Positions 21,783 through 35,458 of a stretch of DNA of 64,000 bases are shown in pieces (within the stretch, counting starts at the first letter, position 1; each line of letters starts with the position of its first letter). The DNA lies in NCBI RefSeq assembly GCF_001625215.2, contig NC_030389.2:45435454-45499453 (forward strand), read 5' to 3'. The notes beneath the pieces are model-generated. The model was not told the DNA's origin. It saw only the letters and a list, made by a program, of their open reading frames with translations, and did no database searches. The DNA is from Daucus carota subsp. sativus (taxonomy: Eukaryota > Streptophyta > Magnoliopsida > Apiales > Apiaceae). A program made the translations under genes and the position numbers.

Positions 21783-23680
21783 TCAGCCTGCAGTCTCTTG
21801 GTCTTTGCGACCATAAACCATTTCTAAACTTTCCTTGGCCCTGTGAACTTTCGACTGAAGATAGAAGCTCCCAACTTTGGCATTGTTTTCAAATAACGTA
21901 TTGTATTTCTGTTCACAAAAAAGAAATTACTATTTAGAAAGGGTGCATGTAACGGGGAAAATAAAAAGAAGACATCACAATTTCACATATAGAGCAAATA
22001 TATGACTAAAATAGAGCTAAAGAAGACAGAGGAACACCATGGGGATTGGGGAAAGATACACATACTGTTTGGAAGCATCCAGATAATATTTTTCTTTTTG
22101 GCTTCCTAGACCGAAAGGATATCAATTTTCCCTTGTGTTTTAAATAAACTAACCTGCAAAACGTCCTCCCAAGAGGACTCTGCAGATACACCAAGAATTT
22201 GCCTTGCTTCCTGCTCCGTCATGGCTTTGCTTCCATTACGGACTTTCTGCAATGTTTCATGAGCAACACCAGACTGTTTGGCATCTGACAAATACCAATT
22301 TTTAATTTAATGAGCAAAAATAATGATTGCACATGGCGAGATGCAATGAATATATATATGCAATATATTTCAAATAGTTTGTGCTCCCATAAATTTTTGT
22401 AGGCTTCCCAATTCCCATGATCTATCATCTTCAATTGCAAAAGTGGCAATTGGATGAATCTTGAAATGAAAAGGTTCATACAAAGTTCAGCTCTCTTCGA
22501 CTAGAAGTTTATCATTCTCAGAATACAATTACATCCTTGTAAGGTGGGATTGATGAGAATGATTCATTTAAAACTCTCAGCAACATAAATGCCAACTACA
22601 TGATCAAATACAATACAGGAATCATTTGAAGTGATTTCTGTATTATGTTATCATAATTCTTAAGAAATATTTTTATGTTAGACAGATCTCATAAATTAAA
22701 TTTATGATTCTAATATTTATCATATTTAAAAATTTTAGTCTGAATCCTTCAATTTATTCAAGCATGTGAGAACACACTTATATAAACATATGATCGACAT
22801 TATGCTGCCCAATCAGTAAATTTGAATCTAAAAATTAAAAATGCAAGGTAAGATATAAGATCATAACATTCATCTGTCCCTCCATCTATTCTTTAAAAAA
22901 AATTACTTAATATAAATTTGTAATCAGTATCACTGCAGCTGCTCCCTTCTTGAATTATTTATTGGTTCCACTTATTTTACGCAAAACCATTATGGTGTTC
23001 CCTTCCATAAGGTGCCTCAAATTTCGTCACACCAATTTTATTACACCTTGCACCTTATCTAAGCAGACTAAAACTTCTTACAATTTGCAAACAAGTAAAT
23101 TGTAAATCCATCATCACCACCAGCTCACCTCATTTTATTGATTAAAATTCACTAACCGACATCACATAACTAATATCTCTTGGAGGAACTCACGTAGCTC
23201 CTAATATTGACATTGTTTCGATTCTCTTACCTTTCGTAGAATTATCAGCACATTTTCCCTATATTTTTCCTATGTATCAGACACGGAGATTCTTCCACAA
23301 TCCCAATTCAAATTCTCTTTCCGTACGATAAATTAAATTATGAATTTGATTCAAATTGCATAAACAAACAAACAGTAAACATCAAGAGAAACAATTAAAA
23401 AAAAAAAAAGAATAATGCGAAATAAGGTGAATCAATCTTACTTGCTAGGGCTTTGCGATAACCTTCAATGAGACCGCGAGCTAGATAAGTAGAGCCGATT
23501 ACAATAAGATTGGCAATAAGCTTTCCAGCCTGCACTCAAAATAAGTTATAGAGCCATGACCACATATCGGAGATCGAGAGTTCGAATCTTTTCGAAACGA
23601 AATTCAGGAATAACAGTACTAAAAGGGGGAAAATAAAAATCACGAGAAGACAAATACGAATAATCCGAATAACGTACCAT
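21783..23680 (-). CDS. PAM16: PAM16/TIM16 mitochondrial import motor subunit
   Basis: Coding exons on the minus strand are 23680-23678 (just the ATG), 23529-23442, 22284-22154 and 21908-21783; phases join to 115 aa. The N-terminus AGKLIANLIVIGSTYLARGL is the short hydrophobic segment of the family. The J-like domain follows, with MTEQEARQILGVS and WEDVLQKYNTLFENN, then SFYLQSKVHRAKE. It has the degenerate J motif of PAM16 rather than the HPD of PAM18. In the family it sits on the matrix face of the inner membrane, pairs with PAM18 and restrains mtHsp70 stimulation during protein import; the Arabidopsis homologue (TXR1/MUSE5) also affects immunity and thaxtomin response. The initiator ATG is the last codon of exon 1, so the protein depends on splicing from codon 2. 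A GGC-repeat leader lies at 23697-23715. Confidence 0.93.
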
Positions 23681-24221
23681 ACGGGTCAAATAGGCAGAGG
23701 CGGCGGCGGCGGCGAGAGAGATTTGTGACGGCCAGAGACGGAGAGAGGTGTATTAGGGCGAGAGATTTCTTACAGAAAAAGTTTAGGGGAAAAAATGAAG
23801 AGCTGCGTTTGCGTTCCGATTTTATATTTTGCGCAACTATTTTGAGTTATAAGAAAATATATTCAGATTTCATTAAGAAATGTAAATTGGGAAGATAATT
23901 CTCAAATTCTTTTTCAAATTTTAAAATAAATTTAAATTTACCAGATCATTATTTTGTACGGAGAATGTACTGTAAATTTTTATTGTAGAACCTTTTTGTT
24001 CTTCAAAATTGCTATCCATGTATTTAGGTTTCCAAATTTACAAGAACAGAGTATGTAATTATAAAATTATGAATTAAATTTTATGAAATGTATAACTATG
24101 ACATTATTATATATTCAAAATTATACTATCCGTTCTCGTAAGTTTGAATCTGGATACGTCCGGCATACAATGATAAAAAGATCTACTACATTATGTTGGA
24201 TATTGATTAAGCTCAAGCTAA

Positions 24222-24696
24222 CATGGGTGTGTTGATTTGAATTTTAAAATATTTTTTTTTATTCATGAAATTCGAGAGTATTCGATTGACATTGTTTGAA
24301 ATCCATTAAAATTTTAGATATTCAATTGAGATTTTAAATTATACTACAAAATCTGGTGGTATTCAATTATAATTTTAAATTATGCTTTAAAATTCAGTGG
24401 TATCCATGTGGGATTGTATATTATGATTGTATTCCGAAAATATTCGATTGGGATTGTTTAAAATTCATTAAAATTTGATGGTGTTCAAATGATGATGAAT
24501 TTTTTTGGATTTTATAAAAATGATGGATGTTATGGCATTTTTCAGTGTATTTCAAGTTTTTTGAAATCTCATCGGAATTCATGGGATTTTGAAACTTTGT
24601 TCTTAAATCCTATCAACTCTGCGACATTTTATTAAGAATCCACAGAAAATCAAAATCACATACAATCCATTAAAATTCCAATCGAATACACTCCTA
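24222..24696. mobile_element. Non-autonomous DNA transposon with long inverted ends
   Basis: Left end GGGTGTGTTGATTTGAATTT and right end, read inverted, GGAGTGTATTCGATTGGAAT, are clearly related. The interior repeats ATTCGATTGGGATT-type blocks several times. The target duplication is unclear, so the superfamily is not assigned. The surrounding spacer (23780-25560) is otherwise AT-rich and without gene signal. Confidence 0.6.
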
Positions 24697-25629
24697 TGAT
24701 TATTTCAATTATCGTTAAGAAAAAGAAAGATGAGATAAATACTTTAATCTTGTTCACTCGAGGGATATCTAAATCATAAGTTAAAAGTAAAATTTGTCTA
24801 CAATAATAATATTGAAAAAACTAATAAATGATACATCAATAATATTTTTTCTCACATCAATCAATTGACAAAAATATTATAATATATAAGTATTTTATTA
24901 AAGTATTTAACATGTTTTGCGCTATTACAAAATAGAAATTAGAAATATGTATCTTTAAAATAGTTTTTCTACCTATTTATTCTTTGATTTTTTTTTACTC
25001 ATTTATATCCGTAAAGAAAATGTGCCTCTAAAAATTTAATTTTATAGCTGCTCTCGTTCGTTAATATAAGCGATCCAATGATACTCTCAGACTCAAATTC
25101 AATTCTATCAATTATATGTGTGATCTGTGATAGTATATCTCTTGATTATGGTTCTATTTGCATATAATTAATTCATGATATCGGTCGTCTTGTTATTATC
25201 ATGAAAAGAAAGGAATTTGTTTAAAAAGCAGAAAAGAAAAGTATAAATTATGATTCTCAAAGTTGAGTGATGGACTTGTGTTCATAATTCGGATAAGAAA
25301 AGAATCAAATAAACATTAAAATGTTTACAAACATCAATGGTTTTCATGTTAAAGATGTTCTGGCCCTTCATGCCACTGTTTGGAACATTTCTGCGAGGCC
25401 TTGTCTGGTTACTCATCAGGTTTTCTGTGCGACATTTGAAATTTGCGTCTTCCAAAGGTCAGATTTTTTCCTCCACAAATTACCGAGTTATTTATTTTAT
25501 AGTACAAGAAAAGAAAGGATACAATTAGATAATTGACTTTTGTCTAAGATTAGATCTGTATTATATATCCGAGACGGATGGCATGCGGTTATGCCGCCAT
25601 GAGTGCATCATGTCGGTCCATCCATCAAC

Positions 25630-25778
25630 TTATTATCAACTTATTATCAGAGCCTGTCGCGCTAAGGTGCGGTTTACCTTGGTTCACGTAGTTTGCAGGC
25701 TATTGCGTGAGCTCGCGGGTTTACCCAGTGCGCACCCGAAGGGTAGCGGCTGCAGGTTCCTACGTTAAAAAAAAAAGA
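25630..25778 (+). mobile_element. SINE-like fragment with poly(A) tail
   Basis: An island of GC-rich sequence in AT-rich DNA (GCGGTTTACC, GTTCACGTAG, GTGAGCTCGCGGGTTTACCC, GAAGGGTAGCGGCTGC) ends in a run of ten A. A GGTTCACG piece could be a weak B box, but no clear A box was found. Call based on composition and tail; a degraded LTR fragment is possible. Confidence 0.4.
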
Positions 25779-25789
25779 GTAGTTTATTA

Positions 25790-26020
25790 CTCCATCTGTT
25801 TTGAAATATAGGCTGTTTGACTTTTTTGCACGCGTTTCTAACTCCCTTGACCGCATACTAATAATCATTATTTTTGAAATTTTTTTTGAATAAAAATATA
25901 TGGTTGATATTATTATTCAAAAAAAGAAAATTTCAAAAACAATGATTTTAAGCACGCGGTCAAAAGACTTAAAAATACTTGCAAAAAAGTCAAGCGACCT
26001 ATATTTCAAAACGGAGGGAG
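25790..26020. mobile_element. Stowaway-type MITE, copy 3
   Basis: Ends CTCCATCTGTTTTGAAAT and, inverted, CTCCCTCCGTTTTGAAAT with TA on both sides; 231 bp. Internal arms (GACTTTTTTGCAC, and TGCAAAAAAGTC near the other end) pair over most of the length. Confidence 0.9.
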
Positions 26021-26458
26021 TATTTGACATCCAAGAGGTACTCATATTATCACTATCAGTATTATACAGTTATAGCGATTAAGAAAGAAATTATTGAAAT
26101 TATTGCAGAGGAGAATAAAATTCTTAAGCATGAATGCATGATGTCAATTGTCATGCCTTTTGTAGCGAGACTTTCGACAGGAGGCATGCACCATTAGATC
26201 ATCAATTTTAGGATTGTAATTCTAATTTTACATATTACTATATTTGAAATTATGTCGAAACTTAGGATCGGTGTTGTAAAAAATGAAAATCGGACTTGAT
26301 GAGTTAAGTTATGGATGAAGGATTAATTGAATTGACCGAATAATTCATTAAATAATCAGATATTTAATGAATTTGACGAATAACGAAACAACAACTAATT
26401 CATGATTTATCACCTAAGATGAATACTGTACAAATTGTAATATACGGGCTGCGTAGTA

Positions 26459-26694
26459 CTCCCTCCATCCCAAATTAGATGAGCTAGTTGATTTTGGGCA
26501 CGTAACTTAAGATGAATTGACCGTTTAGTTCCGAAATTTATTTTAAAATTTTTCTTTTGTAAACGAAAATTTCATATTTAAATTTTTATTTGCAAAAATA
26601 AATTTTTTAAAATAAATAATGTAGCTATGCGGTCAATGGACTTAAAAATACGTGCCCAAAATCAACGAGCTCATCTAATTTGGGATGGAGGGAG
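26459..26694. mobile_element. Stowaway-type MITE, copy 4
   Basis: Ends CTCCCTCCATCCCAAATT and AATTTGGGATGGAGGGAG are perfect inverted repeats, with TA duplication, 236 bp. GATGAGCT near the left pairs with AGCTCATC near the right. The near-perfect ends suggest it is among the younger copies here. Confidence 0.92.
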
Positions 26695-27357
26695 TATTCG
26701 GAATAATAACGTTCTAGATACCGTAAAAAAGTCGAACTAGAACTTTGAGGGCTGGACAGCAGTAATCGGACTAGAAAAATAAGGAAGACCAAAATGTTAG
26801 AGTTCGTGACAAATTTTGAATCCAACACCCCTCACAAGTCACAACAAGCCAAGGCCTAGGCCCTACATCGTATTGTTTTATATAGAAAAAGTGTTCGAAT
26901 TGTGCACATACTATTACAGTCTCGAATAAATCGAAATTACAAATTATACCAAGCAATACTGCTATTTTTGAAATCAACCGGCTAAACTAGCTTTACTTTT
27001 CGTACACAGTTTGGTAATAAACCCGTTCACTATAAAGTCCCTTGTTTTACTTTTACACACTTCTAGAACCTTCTTTCTTTTTCTCCAATCCTCCCGCACT
27101 GTCAAAATATATAAAATTAAATCAAATCATTTTAATATACTATTATCTCATTCATAATACAAGATATTAAAGTAGATCTTATTCAAAAAATATCAAAATA
27201 AATACTCTTTAATCTAAACTATTAATACATAATTTTATAAATTACATATTAAATTATATAAATAATTTGGAACAGAAAGAATAATATAATAAATGTTGAC
27301 CCGTAAGGAAAACCGGCTTTCTTTTTCTCCAAGAAATGTCATACGTTAATCCGCCGC

Positions 27358-27365
27358 TATAAATA
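27358..27365 (+). promoter_or_regulatory. TATA box of the cytosolic GAPDH gene
   Basis: TATAAATA stands 93 bp upstream of the ATG at 27458. A CT-rich start-like stretch (TTTTCTCTCTTCACAAC) follows 20-35 bp later, as in highly expressed plant housekeeping genes. Confidence 0.7.
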
Positions 27366-27457
27366 CCTCCCCCAACCCTTTTCTCTCTTCACAACTCTCG
27401 TTTTCACAACAATCTATACACACATCTATACATACATTTTCTCACTCTTTCTTATCA

Positions 27458-30042
<2,585 letters not shown>

Positions 30043-30693
30043 TGCTGTTACATTGATGATATCACAAGCCCCTTTTGGTCTATGGGAGTCTTTGAAGTTT
30101 TTAGTATCTTGTTACCAGCATATTTGTATTTGAAATAAAATAGACTTTGTTTATCATATAATTTGGTGAAGCAGAGTTCGTTTCTATTTGGTTTAGTGTG
30201 GAGTATATTTTTTCCGGAAAAGAAACAGTCGAACAGTCTGATTATATATGAATTATATTCGAGAGTTTCTATTTAAAGTTTGGATTTTGCTTCAGTTGGT
30301 TTTAATTTAACTTTTCATACCACCTTGAAATATGATTTAGAAATCAGATGCTACTCCTGGGCCTCATGTCTGACACTGACAAGTTCTTTACCTCCAGGCT
30401 GGTTTAATTTCTCAGGCATGGTTAAATTTATTGTCCATCTCGTGGTAATCTTATGACGAGTAATGTAATTTCCCTGCCTGATATGGACAGGCAGTTCTGG
30501 CAGATATGGACATGCTTCCTTGCATCCAGCCTGGCCTCTGCCCCTCACTGTGGTAATTTTGAATTTATTGCTCGACTCCCCTTTTGGCTAAACTTATTCG
30601 GTAGAGTTCATTCTTATATACCATGTGCATTCAATAAGATAAATAGTTTATATTCTCTTGGTATATCTTTTCCAAGTAGAGTTCATTCTTGTA
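30043..30693. other. GAPC 3' flank and short spacer
   Basis: Contains an AATAAA-like signal near 30135. Bases 30601-30640 carry a local repeat (GTAGAGTTCATTC to CATTCAATAAG) that matches the two flanks of the transposon block starting at 30694. No gene. Confidence 0.6.
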
Positions 30694-31805
30694 TAGGTTA
30701 ATACTCTATTCCATCACTCTACTGGATTAAAACTTTTTGTTGGTCTACCGAGTCAAAAAAGTCTTCATTTAAATAATAAAAGCTAGAAAACATTTCAACC
30801 CCGTTAACTATGTATTTGACTTTAACAGGTAATGTTAAAGTTAACGGAGTGGTTTGTTTTTGCATTTGTGTGTTTTTTTTATATAAAAATATAGTGCGTG
30901 TATGTTTTTCTCCTTGTTATCTCTCTCCTTCTCCCTCTCTTCTCTCAATCGCCTCGTCCCTCTCCGTCTCTCTATCTCTGCCAGCGTTCTCTCTTCCTTC
31001 CTCCCTCATTCCTTCCTTGCATGCAAACCTAAATATATTTATAACATTTGAGATGACCCCTGTCTGTCAACCATGCTTACAGAATTGTCATCTTCACAAA
31101 TACCCACCACATGAAAAAATCAAATATAAGAATTTTGTGGACATCGATAACTCTTTCAAATACATGATGCTCTGCGGGATCATCACAGTTTGATTCAACC
31201 AACAATGGCTCCCAGTAGAATTGGAATACCCCATCATATTGCTAAAATTATATTGCATTAGAAATTAATCTAATAAAATCTGGTCAGTCAGGATATAGTT
31301 TACGGAAAGAAGATAAAAAGCTTCACTTACAGAGGTTTTAAAGGTGGCTAAGGAGCCATGCCATTGGACCAATCTTTCGGTGATTAAGCAAAGAAGTGAA
31401 GTCCATTGATTCTTATTCAGTGAATCCCCTACAAACGTTATTCTTTTAAGTAAGTTGTCTTGGAATGTTATCTTGTTTTTATCATTGTCAAGATCTCATG
31501 CCAACCTCGATGACAATGTCTTCGCATCCAAAATAGGATCAAAATCCAAGTAAATATTGGGATCAGGATTACTGTGTGTTGTGGTTTGTTTGTGTGTTCA
31601 ATGGAAGAAATGAAGATGAGACTGCAATTAAGCTTAGTTGTAATTATACATGTATACTGAAAGTTGTCCTTTTTTCGGTAGGCCAACTGAAAGTTTTGAT
31701 CGAAAACAGTGATGAAACAGAGCCTTAACACGTTAAGTTTTAACGGAGACTAACGGAATGACCTTTTTGCAAGTTTTATATAGTGATGAAATAGAGTATT
31801 AACCC
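30694..31805. mobile_element. Non-autonomous Mutator-like element (MULE)
   Basis: The left end (GGTTAATACTCTATTCC from 30696) and inverted right end (GGTTAATACTCTATTTC) match over about 23 bp with two differences. A 9-bp target duplication, ATTCTTGTA, lies at 30685-30693 and again at 31806-31814 and 32227-32235, because a later hAT insertion split the right side. Nine base pairs is the Mutator signature. The 1.1-kb interior has a long CT-rich tract (about 30918-31015) and no transposase frame. A 127-codon frame at 30810-31193 lacks any domain and is mostly low complexity. A captured host fragment (Pack-MULE) cannot be excluded, but I recognise none. Confidence 0.8.
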
Positions 31806-31812
31806 ATTCTTG

Positions 31813-32225
31813 TAGTGCTGTAATCCGATCCGGGCAGCTCGCGAGCTCGCCCGGCTCGAACTCGTTTTGATGGGCTCGGCTCGGCTCGTTTAGTTAATCG
31901 AGCTCGAGTTCGGGCAGAGGTTTTGGCTCGTTTTGTTAAACGAGCTGGCTCGGCTCGACTCGTGAAAATTAACGAGTCGGATTCGGGTAGCATTTTAGGC
32001 TCGATTTAGTGTTAAATTAAACGAGCCGGCTCGCCCGACTCGTTAAACTCGGCTCGTTTAACTAAACGAGCCAGCTCGACTCGACTCGTGAAAATAAACG
32101 AGTCGAGTTCGGGCAAAGGTTTAGGCTCGTTTTCTTAAACGAGCCGGCTCGGCTCGACTAAATAAAACTCGGCTCGAATTATGTCCGGCTCGAAACTCGG
32201 CTCGCCCGGACCGAATAACAGCCCT
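31813..32225. mobile_element. GC-rich hAT-type MITE inserted in the MULE target duplication
   Basis: Ends TAGTGCTGTAATCCGATC and, inverted, TAGGGCTGTTATTCGGTC, flanked by a perfect 8-bp duplication CATTCTTG (31805-31812, 32226-32233), the hAT hallmark. The interior is built from GGCTCG/CGAGCC words in both directions (for example CTCGGCTCGTTTA), so the 413-bp element can fold on itself repeatedly. It is strikingly GC-rich against its surroundings. Confidence 0.88.
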
Positions 32226-32235
32226 ACATTCTTGT

Positions 32236-33087
32236 ATACCATGTGCATTCAATAAGTTCAGGTTAGTTACATTTTCTACAATCTACGCGTATTGGCAAAT
32301 TATTTTTCGCTTCATATGATACTTTAAAAGGAATTGATATATCTAATTAATCTAAAAGATCTTGAAATAGTCTTCTTTTCGTTTTTGGCCATTTGTGGTT
32401 TAGTTCTTAGTATGTGTTGTCTGTTATCCACACATAACCAGCCAACTGGTGGCCGAAACTGATACTTGGCCTTCATAGTTTGAAATTCTCAGTTATCAAG
32501 ATTTGCTTTAGGCGTGTTTAGTTTGTCTTAGTATTCAAACGTATGCATCGCAAGTGTTAACAAAGTTCCTAATCTATGAACTTGGCTCGAAAATTGTAGA
32601 ACACTGGTTTGTTAACCAAATTTAAGAATAATTGCCAGTAAAACAGAAGTGGTCAATTCAATACTCTCCTCTCACTTAGTTATCACTGGACTGGATAACT
32701 AGGTTCTAGTATTTTCAGTATTTCTGTTTTGCTAGGCTACAATTTCCCCAATAAAATCTTCCTGACAGGTGGTCCTTGTTATTTTGTTTTATTATCATCT
32801 TCAAATGCTTTACTCACCAGAGAAAAGCTGCTTCTTGATTTTATCTATACTGTATCATATACACATACTTCTCTGCTCCTAGGCCCTTCCATTATTAGAT
32901 GGTATATTTGTGTACATATATTCTGCATGCCCTTTGTTGATACCGCTTGTTTTTTAATCTTTCTTGGTGTTTTCGCTTTGTTTGCTCAGTTAGTTATTTT
33001 GTTCGGTTAGGCCTGTTCTGAGTTTTGAGTTTAGGATAAAGGTTGGATCTTGTTTTAAGGTTCTCAACCTTTTTCGTGTTGTTTTCG
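32236..33087. other. Upstream region of the ankyrin-repeat gene
   Basis: AT-rich, with no gene domain in any frame. The last few hundred bases probably hold promoter and leader; an open frame runs in phase up to the ATG at 33088 but has no earlier ATG. Confidence 0.5.
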
Positions 33088-35067
33088 ATGTCTCCAACAA
33101 ATTTTCCTCTGAGGTGGGAAACTACAGGACATCAGTGGTGGTATGCATCTCCCATTGATTGGGCAGCTGCAAATGGGCATTATGAATTGGTTAGGGAGCT
33201 TCTGTATGATGACCCTAACCTCCTCTTTAAACTCACCTCTCTTCGGAGAATTCACCGTCTTGAAACCATGTGGGATGATGAACTGGAGTTTGATGATGTT
33301 GCCAAAAATAGGTCCCGGGTTGCTCAGAAACTGCTTCTGGAATGTGAAAACCGGAGAAGTACTTTGATTGGATCTGGATATGGAGGTTGGCTTCTCTACA
33401 CTGCTGCCTCAGCTGGGGATCTCGATTTTGTTAAAAAAATGTTGGAGAAGGACCCGCTGATCGTATTCGGGGAAGGAGAGTATGGCGTCACTGATATTTT
33501 TTATGCTGCAGCCAGGAGTAAGAGTTCTGAGGTTTTCAGGTTACTGATTGAGTTCTCTGGCTTTTGGGGACCTCTCAAGGATGATGGAGGAAAAAAAGAG
33601 AGGAAAAAGACGGAGGTTTCTTCTGTTTTCAAGTCTGAGATGACAAACAGGGTAGTTCATGCTGCAGCAAGAGGAGGGAATTTGGAGATTTTAAAGGAAT
33701 TTCTCAAGGACTGTTCGGATATTCTGGTTTATAGAGATTCTCAGGATTCAACATTGTTGCATACAGCCTCCGGTAGGGGGCAAATCGAGGTGAATTTCTT
33801 TGTACACTGGTGCTTTAGCCTTGAAGTAGCATGTTTATAGTAAGTACTTGATTTTTACCTGTGTTTGACATAATTTTGGTTTCTAACTTGTTTCATTTCA
33901 CAGATAGTCAAGTACTTGATTTCATCGTATGACATCATCAGCTCGAAAGATAAACATGGAAACACAGCTCTGCATGTGGCTGCTTACAGGGGTTACTTGG
34001 CTGTGATAGAGGTTTTAATTTCTACGTTTCCATCATCAGCCTCTGCAACAAACAATTATGGAGACACTTTGCTTCATATGGCTGTAGCTAGTTTTCGTAC
34101 TCCAGGCTTCAGGAGACAGGACAGACAAATAGATTTCATGAAGCAGTTGGTGCATGGAAACATAGTGAATATGCAAAAATTTATTAATGTCCAGAATAAT
34201 GAAGGAAAAACAGCACTTCACATGGCTATAACCGAGAACATCCACACAGATCTGGTGGAACTTCTGATGAAAATCCCGGAGATCAGTTTCAATGTCCGTG
34301 ATGCTGGTGGAAGGACTCCGTTAGATCTCATCAGGCAACAACAGCAATTACCATCTTCTGAAACTTTGAGAAAGTACCTGTATTCAGGAAGGATCTCAAA
34401 ATTTGAAGATTATATGATAAGAAGAATGCTGGTCTCTCACATCAAAATGCATAGTATTAGAGGCAGCCCGGGGAGTTCTTTCAGAGTTGTTGATGCAGAA
34501 ATAATGCATCTCAGAGATGCTGAGAATGCGGGTGCCACCAAGTGTGGTCATATCGAAGATGCTTCAGATGTTCTGATCACTCGCCATGACTCCATCAAAA
34601 ATCCAAAGTTATTGGACAGCAAGAGGTTTGGTTCAGTAAATCAAGCTGCAAAACGGCTTAAGGTACTTCTCCAATGGCCAATGAGAAAGAATAAAAACGT
34701 CGATGACAGTATAAGCTTGGATGAGGACACTGATTCTTTACAATCATACGACGCTAACAAAGCATTTAAATACAATTCCCAGATCTCTCTCCGACAAAGG
34801 TTCTCAAAACAATCATCCCTTCCAAACAATAAGAGAGTTATGGTTCCTTGGCTGGGAGATTTTCCTAATGCATCCACCAAAACTAAGTTCAACCAAGGCC
34901 TCGGACAGGGTGTGCTTAAGATGACACCGCAGTTTGATGCTGAATCGCCTTCAAGTCCTTCTTCAGAATCATCCGAGTCCTCTCATAATTCAACTTTCGC
35001 GCAGAAGGGAGGTGACATTGTACATGAAACTATCGGACCTTCTTCCTCAAGTGTCTCAGTTTTGTAG
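33088..35067 (+). CDS. Ankyrin-repeat protein (plant, soluble type)
   Basis: Exons 33088-33789 and 33904-35067, 621 aa. The start MSPTNFPLRWETTGHQWWYA is followed by ankyrin repeats: SPIDWAAANGHYELVRELL, LLYTAASAGDLDFVKKMLEK, VVHAAARGGNLEILKEFLKD, LLHTASGRGQIEIVKYL, NTALHVAAYRGYLAVIEVLI, DTLLHMAVASF and KTALHMAITENIHTDLVELL, spanning about residues 17-350. The C-terminal 230 residues are charged, Ser-rich and probably disordered. There is no PGG-type membrane region, which separates it from the ACD6/ITN1 class. The repeats imply protein binding; I know no assigned function for this plant subfamily. The intron falls between GQIE and IVKYL, inside a repeat. Confidence 0.9.
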
Positions 35068-35404
35068 ACAAAATTCACAAATGAATCCCAACCATGTTCA
35101 GTTTTCCTATATCCATATCCTTCTTCACTGCAAAATGATAATTTATGAATCATTCAATCTTACACATTAACCACTTTTTTCACATTATGCAACAATGATC
35201 TTGTATTCAAAATTTTCGCTTAATATCTGACTTGTTTCATCAACCACCTTGTAAATGAAATATTTATCATAATTTCTTAACCAATCATATTTACTCAATT
35301 TATATATTTATTTTATAATCAAACAAATTCATACACTCGTATTCACGATTCTAAAATTTCCGATTCCACCGATTAATCTGAAGTAAATTTCTTGCAAAGT
35401 CCAC

Positions 35405-35412
35405 TATAAATA
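35405..35412 (+). promoter_or_regulatory. TATA box of the PPR gene
   Basis: TATAAATA stands 47 bp before the ATG at 35459, implying a very short leader. The spacer from 35068 otherwise holds only the ankyrin gene's 3' flank. Confidence 0.55.
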
Positions 35413-35458
35413 ACGGATAAAAGCGGGAACTTAAACCAAACTCAAACAAACAAAGAAC

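Noticed and set aside
22106-22479. Separate small minus-strand proteins near 22.1-22.5 kb
   Set aside because: They are read-through of PAM16 exon 3 into its introns.
30810-31193. 127-aa plus-strand protein inside the MULE
   Set aside because: Mostly Ser/Leu from a CT tract, no domain; not treated as a gene.
32729-33010. 93-aa hydrophobic frame upstream of the ankyrin gene
   Set aside because: Phe/Leu-rich from T-rich DNA, no family match, probably promoter or leader.
34036-34892. Antisense frames in the ankyrin gene
   Set aside because: Lie over well-supported coding exon in the other direction.
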